Source: Stenotrophomonas tumulicola
GTDB lineage: Bacteria; Pseudomonadota; Gammaproteobacteria; Xanthomonadales; Xanthomonadaceae
Assembly: GCF_014117215.1 (NCBI RefSeq)
Contig: NZ_JACGXS010000002.1
Location: 186,001 to 250,000 of the forward strand
Length of the DNA stretch: 64,000 nt
Reading direction: 5' to 3'
Shown here: positions 24,381-33,768 of the stretch, one piece after another
Layout: each line of letters begins with the position of its first letter
Position numbering within the stretch: position 1 is the stretch's first letter
Translations under genes and position numbers: made by a program
Notes under the pieces: model-generated
Database searches by the model: none
Seen by the model: the letters and a program-made list of their open reading frames with translations, nothing else
What the model was told of the DNA's origin: nothing

Positions 24381-25433
24381 ATGCAGACCGCGATTCCGAT
24401 GCCGCACGAAACCGAAGCGCTTCCGCAGCCATACCTGTTGTTCCTCGGCGACACGGTCGAGCCGAGCTACGCAAAGACAGCATTCGGCTTGCGCGACTGG
24501 GCGCGTGACCGCTGCCTCGGCGAGTTCGCCTGCGAAACCGCCCGCGTCAGCACCGGGCTGCCGTTCCTCGCCCCCGTGCAGGCGCGACAGGCCGGCGCCC
24601 GCGCCATGGTCATTGGTGTTGCCAACCCCGGCGGGCACATCCCCGCCGCGTGGATACCGCTGCTGGTGCAGGCACTGGAGGCGGGGCTGGACCTGATCGG
24701 CGGCATGCACATGCGGCTGTCGGACATCGAACTGTTGCGGAACGCGGCGCGGGCGCTGGGGCGACGCCTGATCGACGTGCGCGAGCCACCATTGAACATC
24801 CCGGTCGCCAGTGGTGCCAAGCGCACCGGCAAGCGCCTGCTCACCGTCGGCACCGATTGCGCGCTCGGCAAGAAGTACGCGGCGTTGGCGCTGGCGCATG
24901 CTTTCCAGCAGCGCGGCGTGGACGTCGATTTCCGCGCCACCGGCCAGACCGGCATCCTGATCGCCGGGGCTGGCGTGCCGATGGATGCGGTGGTCGCAGA
25001 CTTCGCTGCAGGGGCGGCCGAGACGCTGTCACCCGATGCGGATCCGTCGCATTGGGATGTGATCGAAGGCCAGGGTTCGCTCTCGCACCCGGCCTATGCC
25101 GGCGTGTCGCTGGCGCTGCTGCATGGCAGCCAGCCGGATGTCATCGTGGTGTGCCACGAGCAGGGGCGCGAACGTGTACTGGGTTACGAGCACTACGCGC
25201 TGCCATCGATCGAGGAAACGATCGGCCTGGCATTGACCCTTGGCGCGCGCACGAATCCGGCGATCCGTTGCGCCGGTATCAGCCTCAACACCGGTGCGCT
25301 GGATCCAGAGGCCGCCCGTGCCGCCATCGACGGACTGGCCGACCGCCTTGGCATGCCGGTGGCCGACCCGGTGCGCGGTGGCGATGCCTTCAAGACGCTG
25401 GTGAACGCATGCCTTGGCGAGCAGGCAGGCTGA
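24381..25433 (+). CDS. dgcN: DUF1611 protein, DgcN-like (D-glutamate N-acetyltransferase family)
   Basis: A 350-residue cytoplasmic protein with two Rossmann-like parts. A P-loop-like segment TVGTDCALGKKYAALAL lies near residues 155-171, and VIEGQGSLSHPAY near 230. This is the DUF1611 family, members of which (DgcN) acetylate D-glutamate in the DgcN/DgcA route described for marine Proteobacteria. The presence of a DgcA-like racemase at 17867-18883 in the same locus supports this. ATG 24381 is used; ATG 24399 is also possible. The next gene starts 4 nt after its stop. No dedicated N-acetyl-L-glutamate deacetylase was seen nearby. Confidence 0.85.
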   Translation: MQTAIPMPHETEALPQPYLLFLGDTVEPSYAKTAFGLRDWARDRCLGEFACETARVSTGLPFLAPVQARQAGARAMVIGVANPGGHIPAAWIPLLVQALEAGLDLIGGMHMRLSDIELLRNAARALGRRLIDVREPPLNIPVASGAKRTGKRLLTVGTDCALGKKYAALALAHAFQQRGVDVDFRATGQTGILIAGAGVPMDAVVADFAAGAAETLSPDADPSHWDVIEGQGSLSHPAYAGVSLALLHGSQPDVIVVCHEQGRERVLGYEHYALPSIEETIGLALTLGARTNPAIRCAGISLNTGALDPEAARAAIDGLADRLGMPVADPVRGGDAFKTLVNACLGEQAG

Positions 25434-25437
25434 CCGG

Positions 25438-26565
25438 ATGACGACCCTGCCGACGCGATTCCAACGCTGGATATTGCCGGGGCTCGCTTTCAAGGCAGCG
25501 GTGATCGGGGGTGGCTACGCTACCGGGCGTGAGCTGGCGGAGTACTTCATCCCCAGTGGGCCGCAGGGCGGGATGCTGGCGATCCTGGTGGCGATGGTGT
25601 GCTGGAGCGTGGTCTGTGCGCTGACATTCGGCCTGGCCCATGCGACGCGGAGCTTCGACTACCGCCACTTCTTCGACATGCTGCTCGGTCCGTTCGCGTT
25701 CCTGTTCGAACTGGCGTACGTGGTGTTCATGGTGCTGATCCTGGCCGTGTTCGGCGCAGCCGCAGGCGAGATCTTCGCGGCGATGCTGGGCTGGCCGACA
25801 CTGGTCGGCACGCTGTTGCTGATGTTGGCCATCGGCTTCTTCGCCGCGTTCGGGAACGAGACGGTGGAGGCATTGTTCAAATGGGTATCGGTGCTGCTGT
25901 ATGGCACCTATGCCGTGTTCATGGTGCTGGTGCTGGGCAGGTTCGGCGGTGCGGCACTGGAAACGTTGGCGACGCCCCAGCCGACCACCGGCTGGCTGCA
26001 GGGCGGCCTGACCTATGCCGGTTACAACATCGTCGGGGCGGTGATCGTGCTGCCCTTGGTCCGGCATTTCCTCAGCCGGCGTGATGCGATCGTTGCCGGG
26101 GTGTTGTCGGGGCCGCTGGCAATGTTGCCGGGGCTGTTTTTCTTCCTGTGCATGCTGGCGTGGTATCCGCGGATTGGCGATGTAGCGCTGCCGTCGGACT
26201 TCATCCTGCGCCAGCTGGACCTGCCGGTTTTCCATGTCCTGTTCCAGATGATGATCTTCAGTGCGTTGCTGGAGAGTGGCACGGCGGTCGTCCACGCCTG
26301 CAACGAACGCATCGCGCGGGCCTGGCAGGGGCGTGGTGGCGGTCGCCTGGGCAGGGCACCGCGGTCGGTGGTCGCAGGGTGCCTGCTGGTCGGCTCGATC
26401 TTCATTGCCGACCGCGTCGGCCTGGTGGCGCTGATTGCCCAAGGGTATCGCGGGCTTGCGTACATGTTCCTGGCCATCTACGTGCTGCCGCTGCTGACCA
26501 TCGGCATCTGGCGGCTGTTGCACCGCGATGCGGCGCCCAAGGTGGCGCCGTTGGCGGATTCCTGA
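25438..26565 (+). CDS. Polytopic membrane protein, YkvI-like
   Basis: A 375-residue protein with about ten predicted membrane helices. It starts with a hydrophobic segment containing GGGYATGRELAEYF, a breaking-helix-like motif of LeuT-fold transporters, and matches the YkvI-like membrane-protein group. It is tightly packed between the DgcN-like gene (4-nt gap) and the second serine hydrolase (13-nt gap). A transport role for an amino acid or its N-acyl derivative is plausible and would supplement the POT protein. The substrate is unproven. Confidence 0.8.
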   Translation: MTTLPTRFQRWILPGLAFKAAVIGGGYATGRELAEYFIPSGPQGGMLAILVAMVCWSVVCALTFGLAHATRSFDYRHFFDMLLGPFAFLFELAYVVFMVLILAVFGAAAGEIFAAMLGWPTLVGTLLLMLAIGFFAAFGNETVEALFKWVSVLLYGTYAVFMVLVLGRFGGAALETLATPQPTTGWLQGGLTYAGYNIVGAVIVLPLVRHFLSRRDAIVAGVLSGPLAMLPGLFFFLCMLAWYPRIGDVALPSDFILRQLDLPVFHVLFQMMIFSALLESGTAVVHACNERIARAWQGRGGGRLGRAPRSVVAGCLLVGSIFIADRVGLVALIAQGYRGLAYMFLAIYVLPLLTIGIWRLLHRDAAPKVAPLADS

Positions 26566-26578
26566 CTGGAGATCATCA

Positions 26579-28162
26579 ATGATCCTGACGTCCAAGGCCT
26601 TGTGGCCCCTCTTTGCTGGCGTGATGTTGTGCATGGCAGCGCACGCGCAAGTGCCTGCCGGCTTCGATGCGCGGGTGGAGCAGGCGATGCGTGCGCGCGA
26701 CGTGCCGGGAATGGCGATCTCGATCGTCAAGGATGGGCAGATCGTTCATGCCCAAGGCTATGGCGTGCGCAGGCTGGGCAGCGCCGAACGGGTCGACGCG
26801 GATACGATCTTTCCGACAGGTTCGACCGGCAAGGCAGTGACGGCCGCGGCGCTGGCGATCCTGGTCGACGATGGCGTGCTGGACTGGGACGACAAGGTCA
26901 TCGACCACCTGCCGGAATTCCGCATGCACGACCCATGGGTCACGAGCGAGATGACCGTGGCCGACCTGCTGCTGCATCGAAGCGGACTCGGGCTGGGTGC
27001 GGGCGACCTGCTGTTCATCCCCCGTACCTCGCGCAGCCGTGCGGAGATCGTGACGGCCCTGCGCAACATCAAGCCGGCCACCAGTTTCCGCAGCGGCTAC
27101 GCCTACGACAACATCCTCTACATCGTCGCCGGCGAGCTGGTGAGCCGGGTCAGCGGGCAGCCCTGGGAAAGTTTCGTGCGTACGCGGATCTTCCAGCCGC
27201 TCGGCATGGCCACGGCCGTCAGCGATGAAAAGGATCGTTTCGCGAACCCGAACCGGGTGCAGCCACATGCGCGCCTGGATCCGAGGCTGCGTGGCCTTGG
27301 CCCGCAGCAGGTGTTGCCCGAACGGGACGGCCTGGGCCAGGTGGGGGCGCCAGCGGGAGGGCTATCGTGGAGTGCGAAGGACTTCGCGCGCTGGATCCAG
27401 GGGCAGCTTGCGCTGGGGGCGTTGCCGGATGGAAAGGGACGGATGTACAGCGAGGCGTCGGCACGCGCGATGTGGACGCCACAGGTACCGGTTCCGATCC
27501 GACCGTTTCCCGCACCCATCGCCGATATCACGCCGCAGTTCTCTGCCTACGGCTATGGCTGGAACGTGCAGGACTACCGCGGGGTGAAAGTCATCCAGCA
27601 CGGTGGCGCGGTGTTTGGCGTGCTTGCCTTCGTGGTGCTGGTGCCGGAGCACAACCTGGGTATCGCATTGCAGATGAATTCCGAGGACGTGGAGGTCATG
27701 CGGGGCCTGGGCTACGAGTTGCTGGACCATTACCTGGGCTTCGAACCGCGTGACTGGGTTGGCGCGTTCTCCAGCTGGAACCAGCAACGGCTTGCTGGCG
27801 GCCTGGAGGCGTTGGGCGAAGTAAAGGGACCGGCCCGCAAGGTCTCACGGCCGTCGTTGTCGCCGGATGGCTACGCCGGCAGCTACACCGATGCGTGGTA
27901 CGGCCCGATCGCCATCTTCGAACAGAAGGGCCAGCTGCGGATCGACTTCAAGCAGACGCCGGACATGGCTGGCACGTTGCATCATTGGCAGTACGACACA
28001 TTCCGCGTGGACTGGGACGATGCGTCGATCGAGCCGGCGTATGTGACCTTTGCGTTGGATGCCGAGGGGAAGGTCGCGAACGTGGACATGAAGGCAGTTT
28101 CGCCACTGGCAGACTTCAGCTACGACTACCAGGACCTGCATTTCAAGCCGTCGGAAAAGTAG
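26579..28162 (+). CDS. S12 serine hydrolase, exported, last gene of the locus
   Basis: A 527-residue protein with signal peptide (LFAGVMLCMAAHAQ), catalytic SxxK as STGK (in PTGSTGKAVTAAAL, near residue 83), and Tyr motif YDN near 180. A C-terminal beta-rich domain follows, as in D-aminopeptidase-type S12 enzymes. ATG 26579 has CTGGAG 8 nt upstream. As the second S12 enzyme of the locus, and lacking C-terminal helices, it should be soluble in the periplasm. It probably trims the same class of D-residue peptide as the 15791 enzyme with another specificity. Confidence 0.88.
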   Translation: MILTSKALWPLFAGVMLCMAAHAQVPAGFDARVEQAMRARDVPGMAISIVKDGQIVHAQGYGVRRLGSAERVDADTIFPTGSTGKAVTAAALAILVDDGVLDWDDKVIDHLPEFRMHDPWVTSEMTVADLLLHRSGLGLGAGDLLFIPRTSRSRAEIVTALRNIKPATSFRSGYAYDNILYIVAGELVSRVSGQPWESFVRTRIFQPLGMATAVSDEKDRFANPNRVQPHARLDPRLRGLGPQQVLPERDGLGQVGAPAGGLSWSAKDFARWIQGQLALGALPDGKGRMYSEASARAMWTPQVPVPIRPFPAPIADITPQFSAYGYGWNVQDYRGVKVIQHGGAVFGVLAFVVLVPEHNLGIALQMNSEDVEVMRGLGYELLDHYLGFEPRDWVGAFSSWNQQRLAGGLEALGEVKGPARKVSRPSLSPDGYAGSYTDAWYGPIAIFEQKGQLRIDFKQTPDMAGTLHHWQYDTFRVDWDDASIEPAYVTFALDAEGKVANVDMKAVSPLADFSYDYQDLHFKPSEK

Positions 28163-28317
28163 ATCCATCCTGGATACCTGTCTGCGGGCGGCTGTCGGTG
28201 AATGAAGCCGGGGCATCGCTGCGTTGCTGGAACGGCCGTGGCGCAAGTGGGTGGGAACACATTCGACGAGACAGGTATGATCGACATGTCCCCATCCGGT
28301 GATCCAAAAGGCGTCAG

Positions 28318-28560
28318 GTGCCCCACCCCATGCCCGCTCTGCCAACCGCTGCGGATTTTCCTCCCGGCACGCAGTTCATGATCCTGGAATTCGACGTTCC
28401 GTTAGCGCGCGTTCCCGGTGAGGGGCGCTGTGAGTGGTTCAACTGGTATGGCGGTCGTCCACGTCCCTATCCCGTTGAGAGGCTCAGGGTCGATAACAAT
28501 TGGTTGGCATCTTCATTCGAAGAATGGGTGGCGTTGGTGCAGGCATCCACCAAGGCATAG
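28318..28560 (+). CDS. Small uncharacterised protein
   Basis: An 80-residue acidic, tryptophan-containing protein without signal peptide or membrane helix (core phrases FMILEFDVPLARVPGEG and FNWYGGRPRPYP). I do not recognise the family. GTG 28318 has AAGG 7 nt upstream; ATG 28330 is an alternative. It stands alone, between the D-amino-acid locus and the convergent PepSY-flavoprotein gene. The composition looks like a real small protein, but no function is suggested. Confidence 0.6.
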   Translation: MPHPMPALPTAADFPPGTQFMILEFDVPLARVPGEGRCEWFNWYGGRPRPYPVERLRVDNNWLASSFEEWVALVQASTKA

Positions 28561-28582
28561 ATCCTTGCACCATGGATCGGGC

Positions 28583-31096
28583 TCAATACACGTCGCGCCG
28601 GTAGCGGCCGTCGCCGAGCAGGGCATCGACCGCATCATCGCCGAGGATGTCGCGCAGCGCGCCATCGACGCCCTCGGCCATGCCATGCAGCGAGCCGCAG
28701 ACATAGATGCTGCCCCCCAGCCCTACCCAGGCGCGCACTGCGTCCGGCGCGGCACGCAGGCGGTCCTGTACGTAGCCGCCGCCCTCGGGATCGCGTGAGA
28801 ACGCGAGGTCCACGCGACCAAGGTGCCCCTGTTGCTGCCAGGCATCGATCTCGTCGCGGAACAGGAAGTCGTGTGCACGGGTACGTTCGCCGAATACCAG
28901 CCAATGTCCCCGGTCACCCTGTGCGGCTGCTTCGCGCAGCAGGCTGCGCAGGCCTGCGATGCCGGTGCCGTTGCCGATCAACAGCATCGGCGCATGCTCG
29001 GGATGGCGGTGGAAGCCGCTGTTGCGGCGCACGCGTGCCTGGATCCGGTCATCGCTGCCGGCATGCACGCACAGCCAACCCGAGCCCAGGCCATGCCGTC
29101 CGTCGGGCAGGGCGGTCAGGCGGATCACCAGATGGACAGCGTCATCGTCGGGCACCGAGGCGATCGAGTACTCGCGATGCGGCAGGCTCGGCAGCTGGGC
29201 CAGCCAGCTGGCTGCGTCGATGACTGCAGCAGCCGGTGGCGCGTCAGGTAACAGCCGTCCTGCGGCAGCTTCGGCCAGGGAGGTGGCATGGCCATCCAGG
29301 ACAAGCATCGCGGCAGGATCCAGGCCATGCCGTTCCAGCACCTCCAGCACGTGCGCGCGTGCATGCTGCGGGGCAATCTCCAGGATGTCGCCGGCCTGCC
29401 ATGCGGCATGCGCCGGTGGCACCAGCGCGACGTGCCAGATGGCCCCGGCAGCGCTGCCGGGGTTGAGCTGCGTGCGCGTTGCCAGCTTCCACGGCTGCAG
29501 TTCTACCGGCGTGGCCAATGGGCTGTGGTCTTCCACGCCGGTCAGCGATGCCAGCTGTTGCTGCCACTGCGCCAGCGGCGCGGGGTCGGTGCGGTCCACT
29601 TCGATACTGGGAAACAGGCGGCTTGCGCCCTGCGTCGCCAGCCATCCATCCAATTGGCGCGAGAAGCCGCAGAAACGCGCGTACTCGCCGTCCCCCAGGC
29701 CCAGCACGGCGTAGTGCAGTCCGCCCAGCAGCGCTGGCCGTGCCATCACCCTCCGCTCGAAACCGCGTGCTGCATCGGGCGCTTCGCCATCGCCGAAGGT
29801 GCTGGTCACGAACAGCGCTTTGGGTGCTTTCGCCAGCAGATTGCCATCCAGCTGTGCCAGGGGGCGCACCTGCACCGGCAGGCCGGCCGCCTGCAACTGT
29901 CCTGCGGTGCGCCAGGCCAACTGCTCGGCAAAGCCGCTCTGGCTGGCGAAGGCGACCAGCCACGGCGCCTGTCCGGCGTCGTCGGCGCTGGCGGGCAATG
30001 GCAGGCGCGAGGCGCGTACCTGCCGCTTCTTGCGGCGGCGATCCAGGTACAGCATCCAGCCGGTGATGAAGAACACCACCATGCACAGGCTGGAGAGCAT
30101 CACGATGATCCGGCCGGGCAGGCCGAAGAAGCTGCCCGAATGCAGCGCGAACACGCTGACAATGATCTTGCCACCCGCATCCTTGGCGGCGTAGGGCTGG
30201 TACTGGAGCAGCGCACCGCTGGCCGGATCCAGCTGCAGGATGTCCTGCGCGCGATCATGGGCGGCAACGCTGCCCTGCACGCGGCCGAGCAGCGGACGGC
30301 CCGGCCTGGCCGGGAAGCGCAGGTCGATGTAGCCGCGGCGCACGCCTTCCAGCCCATACAGCGTGGCCTGCACCTTGTGCAGGTCCAGCGGTCCGTTGCT
30401 GGCGCGGATATCCTGCTGTCCGGTCTCCGCAGCGCCGAGCAGCCGGGTTGCGCCCTGGCGGTACCAGTCGAACGACCACCACAGGCCGGTCAGGGCGATC
30501 ATCAGGTAGACCAGCAGCACCCAGGTGCCGACCACCGAATGCAGGCTCCACAGGAAGCTGCGCCCGCTGCGTGACCATTCCACCGCCAGCCACGTGCGCC
30601 AGTGCCACCAGCGGCGCGGCCAGCGCAGGTACAGCCCGGACAGGCAGAAGAACACCAGCGCGATCGCACAACTGCCGACGATGGTGCTGCCGCGCTCGCC
30701 GCTGACCAGGTGGCGGTGCAGGTCTTCGACGAAGGCGAAGAACCCCAATCCCTTCAGGTCGTCCAGCACCGTGCCGGTGTACGGATCGAAGTAGCGCCAG
30801 TTGGCCTGGCCGCCCTCGAACCGGGCCACCGACAGGCGCTTCCCGGTGGCGTCCACGCGCAGCCGCTGAAGTGGTTGCGGCATGTCCTGCTGCAGGCGCG
30901 GCAGCAGGTCGGCCAGGGCCAGTGGCTGCTCGCCGGCGGCATGTCGCTCGACTACCTGCGCCAGCGGCGGGTTGGCCGCGCGCATGATCTCGTCCTCGAA
31001 CGCCAGCGTGGCCCCGCTCAACCCCATCACCGCCAGGACGGTGCCGGCGGTGATGCCCAGCAGCCAATGCAGCTGGAACAGGACAGTCTTCAACAT
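28583..31096 (-). CDS. PepSY-TM / flavodoxin / FAD-NADPH reductase fusion
   Basis: An 837-residue inner-membrane protein. Residues 1-360 form a PepSY-associated four-helix domain with His residues suited to haem binding (FVEDLHRHLVSGE, SLHSVVG). Next comes a flavodoxin domain near 375-515 (TFGDGEAPDAARG), then a CysJ-like FAD/NADPH module (REYSIASVP, IGNGTGIAGLRSLL, YVCGSLHGM). It should carry electrons from NADPH through FAD and FMN to haem and the periplasm, reducing ferric iron. It starts 31 nt after the receptor stop at 31128, so the two are an operon and probably Fur-controlled. Confidence 0.9.
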   Translation of the reverse strand: MLKTVLFQLHWLLGITAGTVLAVMGLSGATLAFEDEIMRAANPPLAQVVERHAAGEQPLALADLLPRLQQDMPQPLQRLRVDATGKRLSVARFEGGQANWRYFDPYTGTVLDDLKGLGFFAFVEDLHRHLVSGERGSTIVGSCAIALVFFCLSGLYLRWPRRWWHWRTWLAVEWSRSGRSFLWSLHSVVGTWVLLVYLMIALTGLWWSFDWYRQGATRLLGAAETGQQDIRASNGPLDLHKVQATLYGLEGVRRGYIDLRFPARPGRPLLGRVQGSVAAHDRAQDILQLDPASGALLQYQPYAAKDAGGKIIVSVFALHSGSFFGLPGRIIVMLSSLCMVVFFITGWMLYLDRRRKKRQVRASRLPLPASADDAGQAPWLVAFASQSGFAEQLAWRTAGQLQAAGLPVQVRPLAQLDGNLLAKAPKALFVTSTFGDGEAPDAARGFERRVMARPALLGGLHYAVLGLGDGEYARFCGFSRQLDGWLATQGASRLFPSIEVDRTDPAPLAQWQQQLASLTGVEDHSPLATPVELQPWKLATRTQLNPGSAAGAIWHVALVPPAHAAWQAGDILEIAPQHARAHVLEVLERHGLDPAAMLVLDGHATSLAEAAAGRLLPDAPPAAAVIDAASWLAQLPSLPHREYSIASVPDDDAVHLVIRLTALPDGRHGLGSGWLCVHAGSDDRIQARVRRNSGFHRHPEHAPMLLIGNGTGIAGLRSLLREAAAQGDRGHWLVFGERTRAHDFLFRDEIDAWQQQGHLGRVDLAFSRDPEGGGYVQDRLRAAPDAVRAWVGLGGSIYVCGSLHGMAEGVDGALRDILGDDAVDALLGDGRYRRDVY

Positions 31097-31127
31097 GCGA
31101 TCGATTCCAGTTGCGGCGAATGCAGGA

Positions 31128-33230
31128 TCAGAAGTCCAGCTGGTATCCCAGGGTCACGGTGCGGCCGCGCCCGGCGAAATAGCGGTCCGGTTCGATCAGC
31201 GCGCTCTGCGAGTAGTAGGTGATGTACTGGCGGTCGAACAGGTTGGCCACGCCCAGTTGCATGCTGCCCCTGGCCAGTTTGTACTCAGCGGCCAGGTCGA
31301 ACAGCGCATAGCCCTGGAACCGTTTGGCGGCTTCATCGAAATTGCGGTTGAACGCATATTGACCCTGTATGAAGGTCGACAGCGAGGGTGTCCACTGCGC
31401 GGACCAGTTCATGATCACCCGGTTCGGCGCGATGTTCAGGCCGTCCAGGCGCGCATCCAGGCGGCCATCGGCATCGCTGTCATAGCGGCCCCGTGTCCAC
31501 GCATAGGACAGGCCCAGCTTGTGCGCATCATCGAGACGGTAGCGCACGCTGGCGTCCAGGCCCTCGATGCGGGTCTTCTCGCGCGCCATCTGGAATGCGC
31601 CGTCGACCGCGATGATGCGGGTGCCCAGGTCCGAGCGCGACTGGAACAGGGCTACCTCCGCTTCCCATGCACCTGTACGCAGGCGCCCACCGAGTTCGAC
31701 GTTGCGGGTCAGCACCGGCTCGAGTGTCTTCAGGTCGGCCACGGCGGTATCGGGGGTGTCGATCGAGCGCAGCACGCGGCCGACATCGGGCATGCCGAAG
31801 CCTTCGGAGTAGCTGCCGAACACGTTGAAGCTGTCGCTGGGTGCGAACACCACGCCGGCATTGAACAGGTTCTCGCGGAACGACAGCTTGCCGCCCTGCA
31901 CGTTGACCCGGTTGTAGCGATACAGGGTCTGGTAGCTGTCGATCTCCAGGTCGGCGTCTTCGTGGCGCACGCCACCCTGCACGGTCAACTGTGGCAGCAA
32001 GCGGTATTCGCCCTGCACGAACGCGGCGACGTTGCGGAACTCGGAATCGGGCACGTAGGTGCGACCGGTGCCGTACAGGTCCTGCTTGCCACTGTCCTTG
32101 AGCAGATCGATGCCGCCGGTGAGCTTGAGCTTGCCGTCGAGCAGGTCGTCGCGACCCAGGCTGGTCTTGGCGCCCCACTTGGAAGCGACCGAACGCGACT
32201 GGTCGTACAACGTGCCGATCGGCGCGATCAGCGGGTCCTGGAAGGTCGCCGAGCGGTCGCCACCGAACAGGCCCTCGAATTCCTGGTTGAACACCATCGC
32301 CTTCAGTTCCATGCCGGCCAGGTCGTGGTGGGTATAAGCCAGGCCGGTGGTCCATACATCGTTCCACGGTGGTGTACCCGGCGGGGTGCCACGCACCGAG
32401 GTCGTCGGCAGGCCCGTGTCACGGTTGCCGGCCACGCTCAGGTAGTCGGCCTTGGATTTGATCCGGTAGCGATTGGAACTGAATTGCAGTTCCTGGTTGT
32501 CGTCGATCCAGTAACCCAGCTTGGCGTGCAGGTCGTAGGCACGGGTCGCCATCAGGTCGCCCTGGGTGGTGTCGGTGCCGATGGCGGTGCCGTCTCCATC
32601 CAGCCACAGGCCCTGGTCTTCGTAGCCTGCGCCGAACAGGTAGTCCCAACGTCCCTTGCTGCCGCTGATCCGGTAGTCGGTGCGGTAGCTGGTGGTGTCC
32701 CCGTCCAGGCCACTGGTCGGCACGGTGGCCTGCACGCCGATGTGCTGGTTGACCTCGCCCGGTTCGGGGCGGCGGGTGATCAGGTTGATGGTGCCGCCGG
32801 TGGCTCCCAGCCCGTTCATCGCATTGGCGCCCTGGATCACTTCGATCCGCTCGACCATGGCGTAGTCGATGGTGTGTGTTTCACGGCCGGTCGGGCGCAG
32901 GGGATTGGACTGCGGGATGCCGTCGACCAGGATCAACGGCGTGCGGCCGCGCAGGGTTTCCCCACTGCCGTTCATCTTGCCCCGGCTGGGCGTGTAGGAC
33001 GGCAGCAGGCTGGACAGCAGGTCCGAGGAGTTGCCGCTGATGCGCAGTTGCTGCTCGATGGCCTGGCGGTCGATGATGACCACGGTCTGTGGCGCGGTGT
33101 CGGCGTCCTGGCCGGTGCGCGACGCGCTGACGGTCACGGTGTCGAGGGTGCGCGCATCGTTCTGCTGGGCCTGGGCGGCGGGCGCGGACAGCAACGGGAT
33201 CAACGCGAGGAACAGCGGCGAAAAGCGCAC
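31128..33230 (-). CDS. TonB-dependent siderophore receptor
   Basis: A 700-residue receptor with signal peptide (PLFLALIPLLSAPAAQA), plug motif IEVIQGANAMNGLGATGG and a C-terminal strand ending in YQLDF. The start is placed at GTG 33230, with AAGGA 7 nt upstream and a canonical signal peptide. An in-frame GTG at 33263 would add 11 non-family residues. A Fur-like box lies at 33274-33292. With the reductase behind it, this looks like uptake and reduction of a ferric siderophore. The ligand type cannot be read. Confidence 0.92.
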   Translation of the reverse strand: MRFSPLFLALIPLLSAPAAQAQQNDARTLDTVTVSASRTGQDADTAPQTVVIIDRQAIEQQLRISGNSSDLLSSLLPSYTPSRGKMNGSGETLRGRTPLILVDGIPQSNPLRPTGRETHTIDYAMVERIEVIQGANAMNGLGATGGTINLITRRPEPGEVNQHIGVQATVPTSGLDGDTTSYRTDYRISGSKGRWDYLFGAGYEDQGLWLDGDGTAIGTDTTQGDLMATRAYDLHAKLGYWIDDNQELQFSSNRYRIKSKADYLSVAGNRDTGLPTTSVRGTPPGTPPWNDVWTTGLAYTHHDLAGMELKAMVFNQEFEGLFGGDRSATFQDPLIAPIGTLYDQSRSVASKWGAKTSLGRDDLLDGKLKLTGGIDLLKDSGKQDLYGTGRTYVPDSEFRNVAAFVQGEYRLLPQLTVQGGVRHEDADLEIDSYQTLYRYNRVNVQGGKLSFRENLFNAGVVFAPSDSFNVFGSYSEGFGMPDVGRVLRSIDTPDTAVADLKTLEPVLTRNVELGGRLRTGAWEAEVALFQSRSDLGTRIIAVDGAFQMAREKTRIEGLDASVRYRLDDAHKLGLSYAWTRGRYDSDADGRLDARLDGLNIAPNRVIMNWSAQWTPSLSTFIQGQYAFNRNFDEAAKRFQGYALFDLAAEYKLARGSMQLGVANLFDRQYITYYSQSALIEPDRYFAGRGRTVTLGYQLDF

Positions 33231-33273
33231 GGGCACGTCCTTGGGTAATGGACGTGGCAACACCAGTCCAAAA

Positions 33274-33292
33274 GCTAATGAGAATTAATCCC
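33274..33292. promoter_or_regulatory. Candidate Fur box
   Basis: The 19-mer beginning GCTAATGAGAAT matches the classical Fur consensus at 13 of 19 positions by my count. It lies 44 bp upstream of the receptor GTG. The core CTAATGAGAAT is repeated, inverted, before the receptor at 52234-54267. Confidence 0.6.
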
Positions 33293-33357
33293 ATATTCTT
33301 GGGCGATGGGCGCGGCCTGTCAATGCCTGGCCGGAAGGGCCGGGACGTTGCGGCGCC

Positions 33358-33765
33358 TTATTTGGCTGTTGCTGCCGGTTTTCCCTGCAGGCGTTCGTGC
33401 TGGTCGAATGCTTCCCTGGCCGCATCGATATCGGCGATGTGGTCACTGGCCCAGTTCCCCAGTGCGGTCACCGGCTCGGTGAGCGACAGGCCCAGCGGCG
33501 TCAACGTGTATTCCACATGCGGAGGCATGACGGCGATGACGGTCCGGTTGATGAGTCCGTCGCGCTCGAGGCCGCGCAGGCAGAGCGTCAGCATCCTCTG
33601 CGAAATGCCATTGATGGAGCGCTTCAGCTGGGTGAAACGATACGGTCCGCCAGCCAGGAGCATGATGATGAGGATGCTCCATTTCTCGCCAACGCGGGCC
33701 AGTACCTGACTGATCTTCTGACAGTCTGAACTCTGGAAATCTGTAGGTGGAACAGTCACATCCAT
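33358..33765 (-). CDS. HxlR-family transcriptional regulator
   Basis: A 135-residue winged-helix protein with the HxlR pattern: CQKISQVLARVGEKWSILII, then FTQLKRSINGISQRMLT and VEYTLTPLG. HxlR regulators often sense reactive electrophiles or quinones through cysteine; here Cys residues are near positions 15 and 82. It is divergent from azoR with a 93-bp shared region containing inverted ACCCGGT half-sites, so it very probably represses azoR and itself. Confidence 0.9.
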   Translation of the reverse strand: MDVTVPPTDFQSSDCQKISQVLARVGEKWSILIIMLLAGGPYRFTQLKRSINGISQRMLTLCLRGLERDGLINRTVIAVMPPHVEYTLTPLGLSLTEPVTALGNWASDHIADIDAAREAFDQHERLQGKPAATAK

Positions 33766-33768
33766 GAT

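Noticed and set aside
21914..24454. Long minus-strand frame opposite the TonB-dependent receptor
   Set aside because: Complementary shadow of a clear receptor gene; no domain and no ribosome-binding site.
30882..33248. Long plus-strand frame opposite the siderophore receptor
   Set aside because: The product is repetitive in Val, Gln and Ala, and the opposite strand has a signal peptide, plug and barrel.
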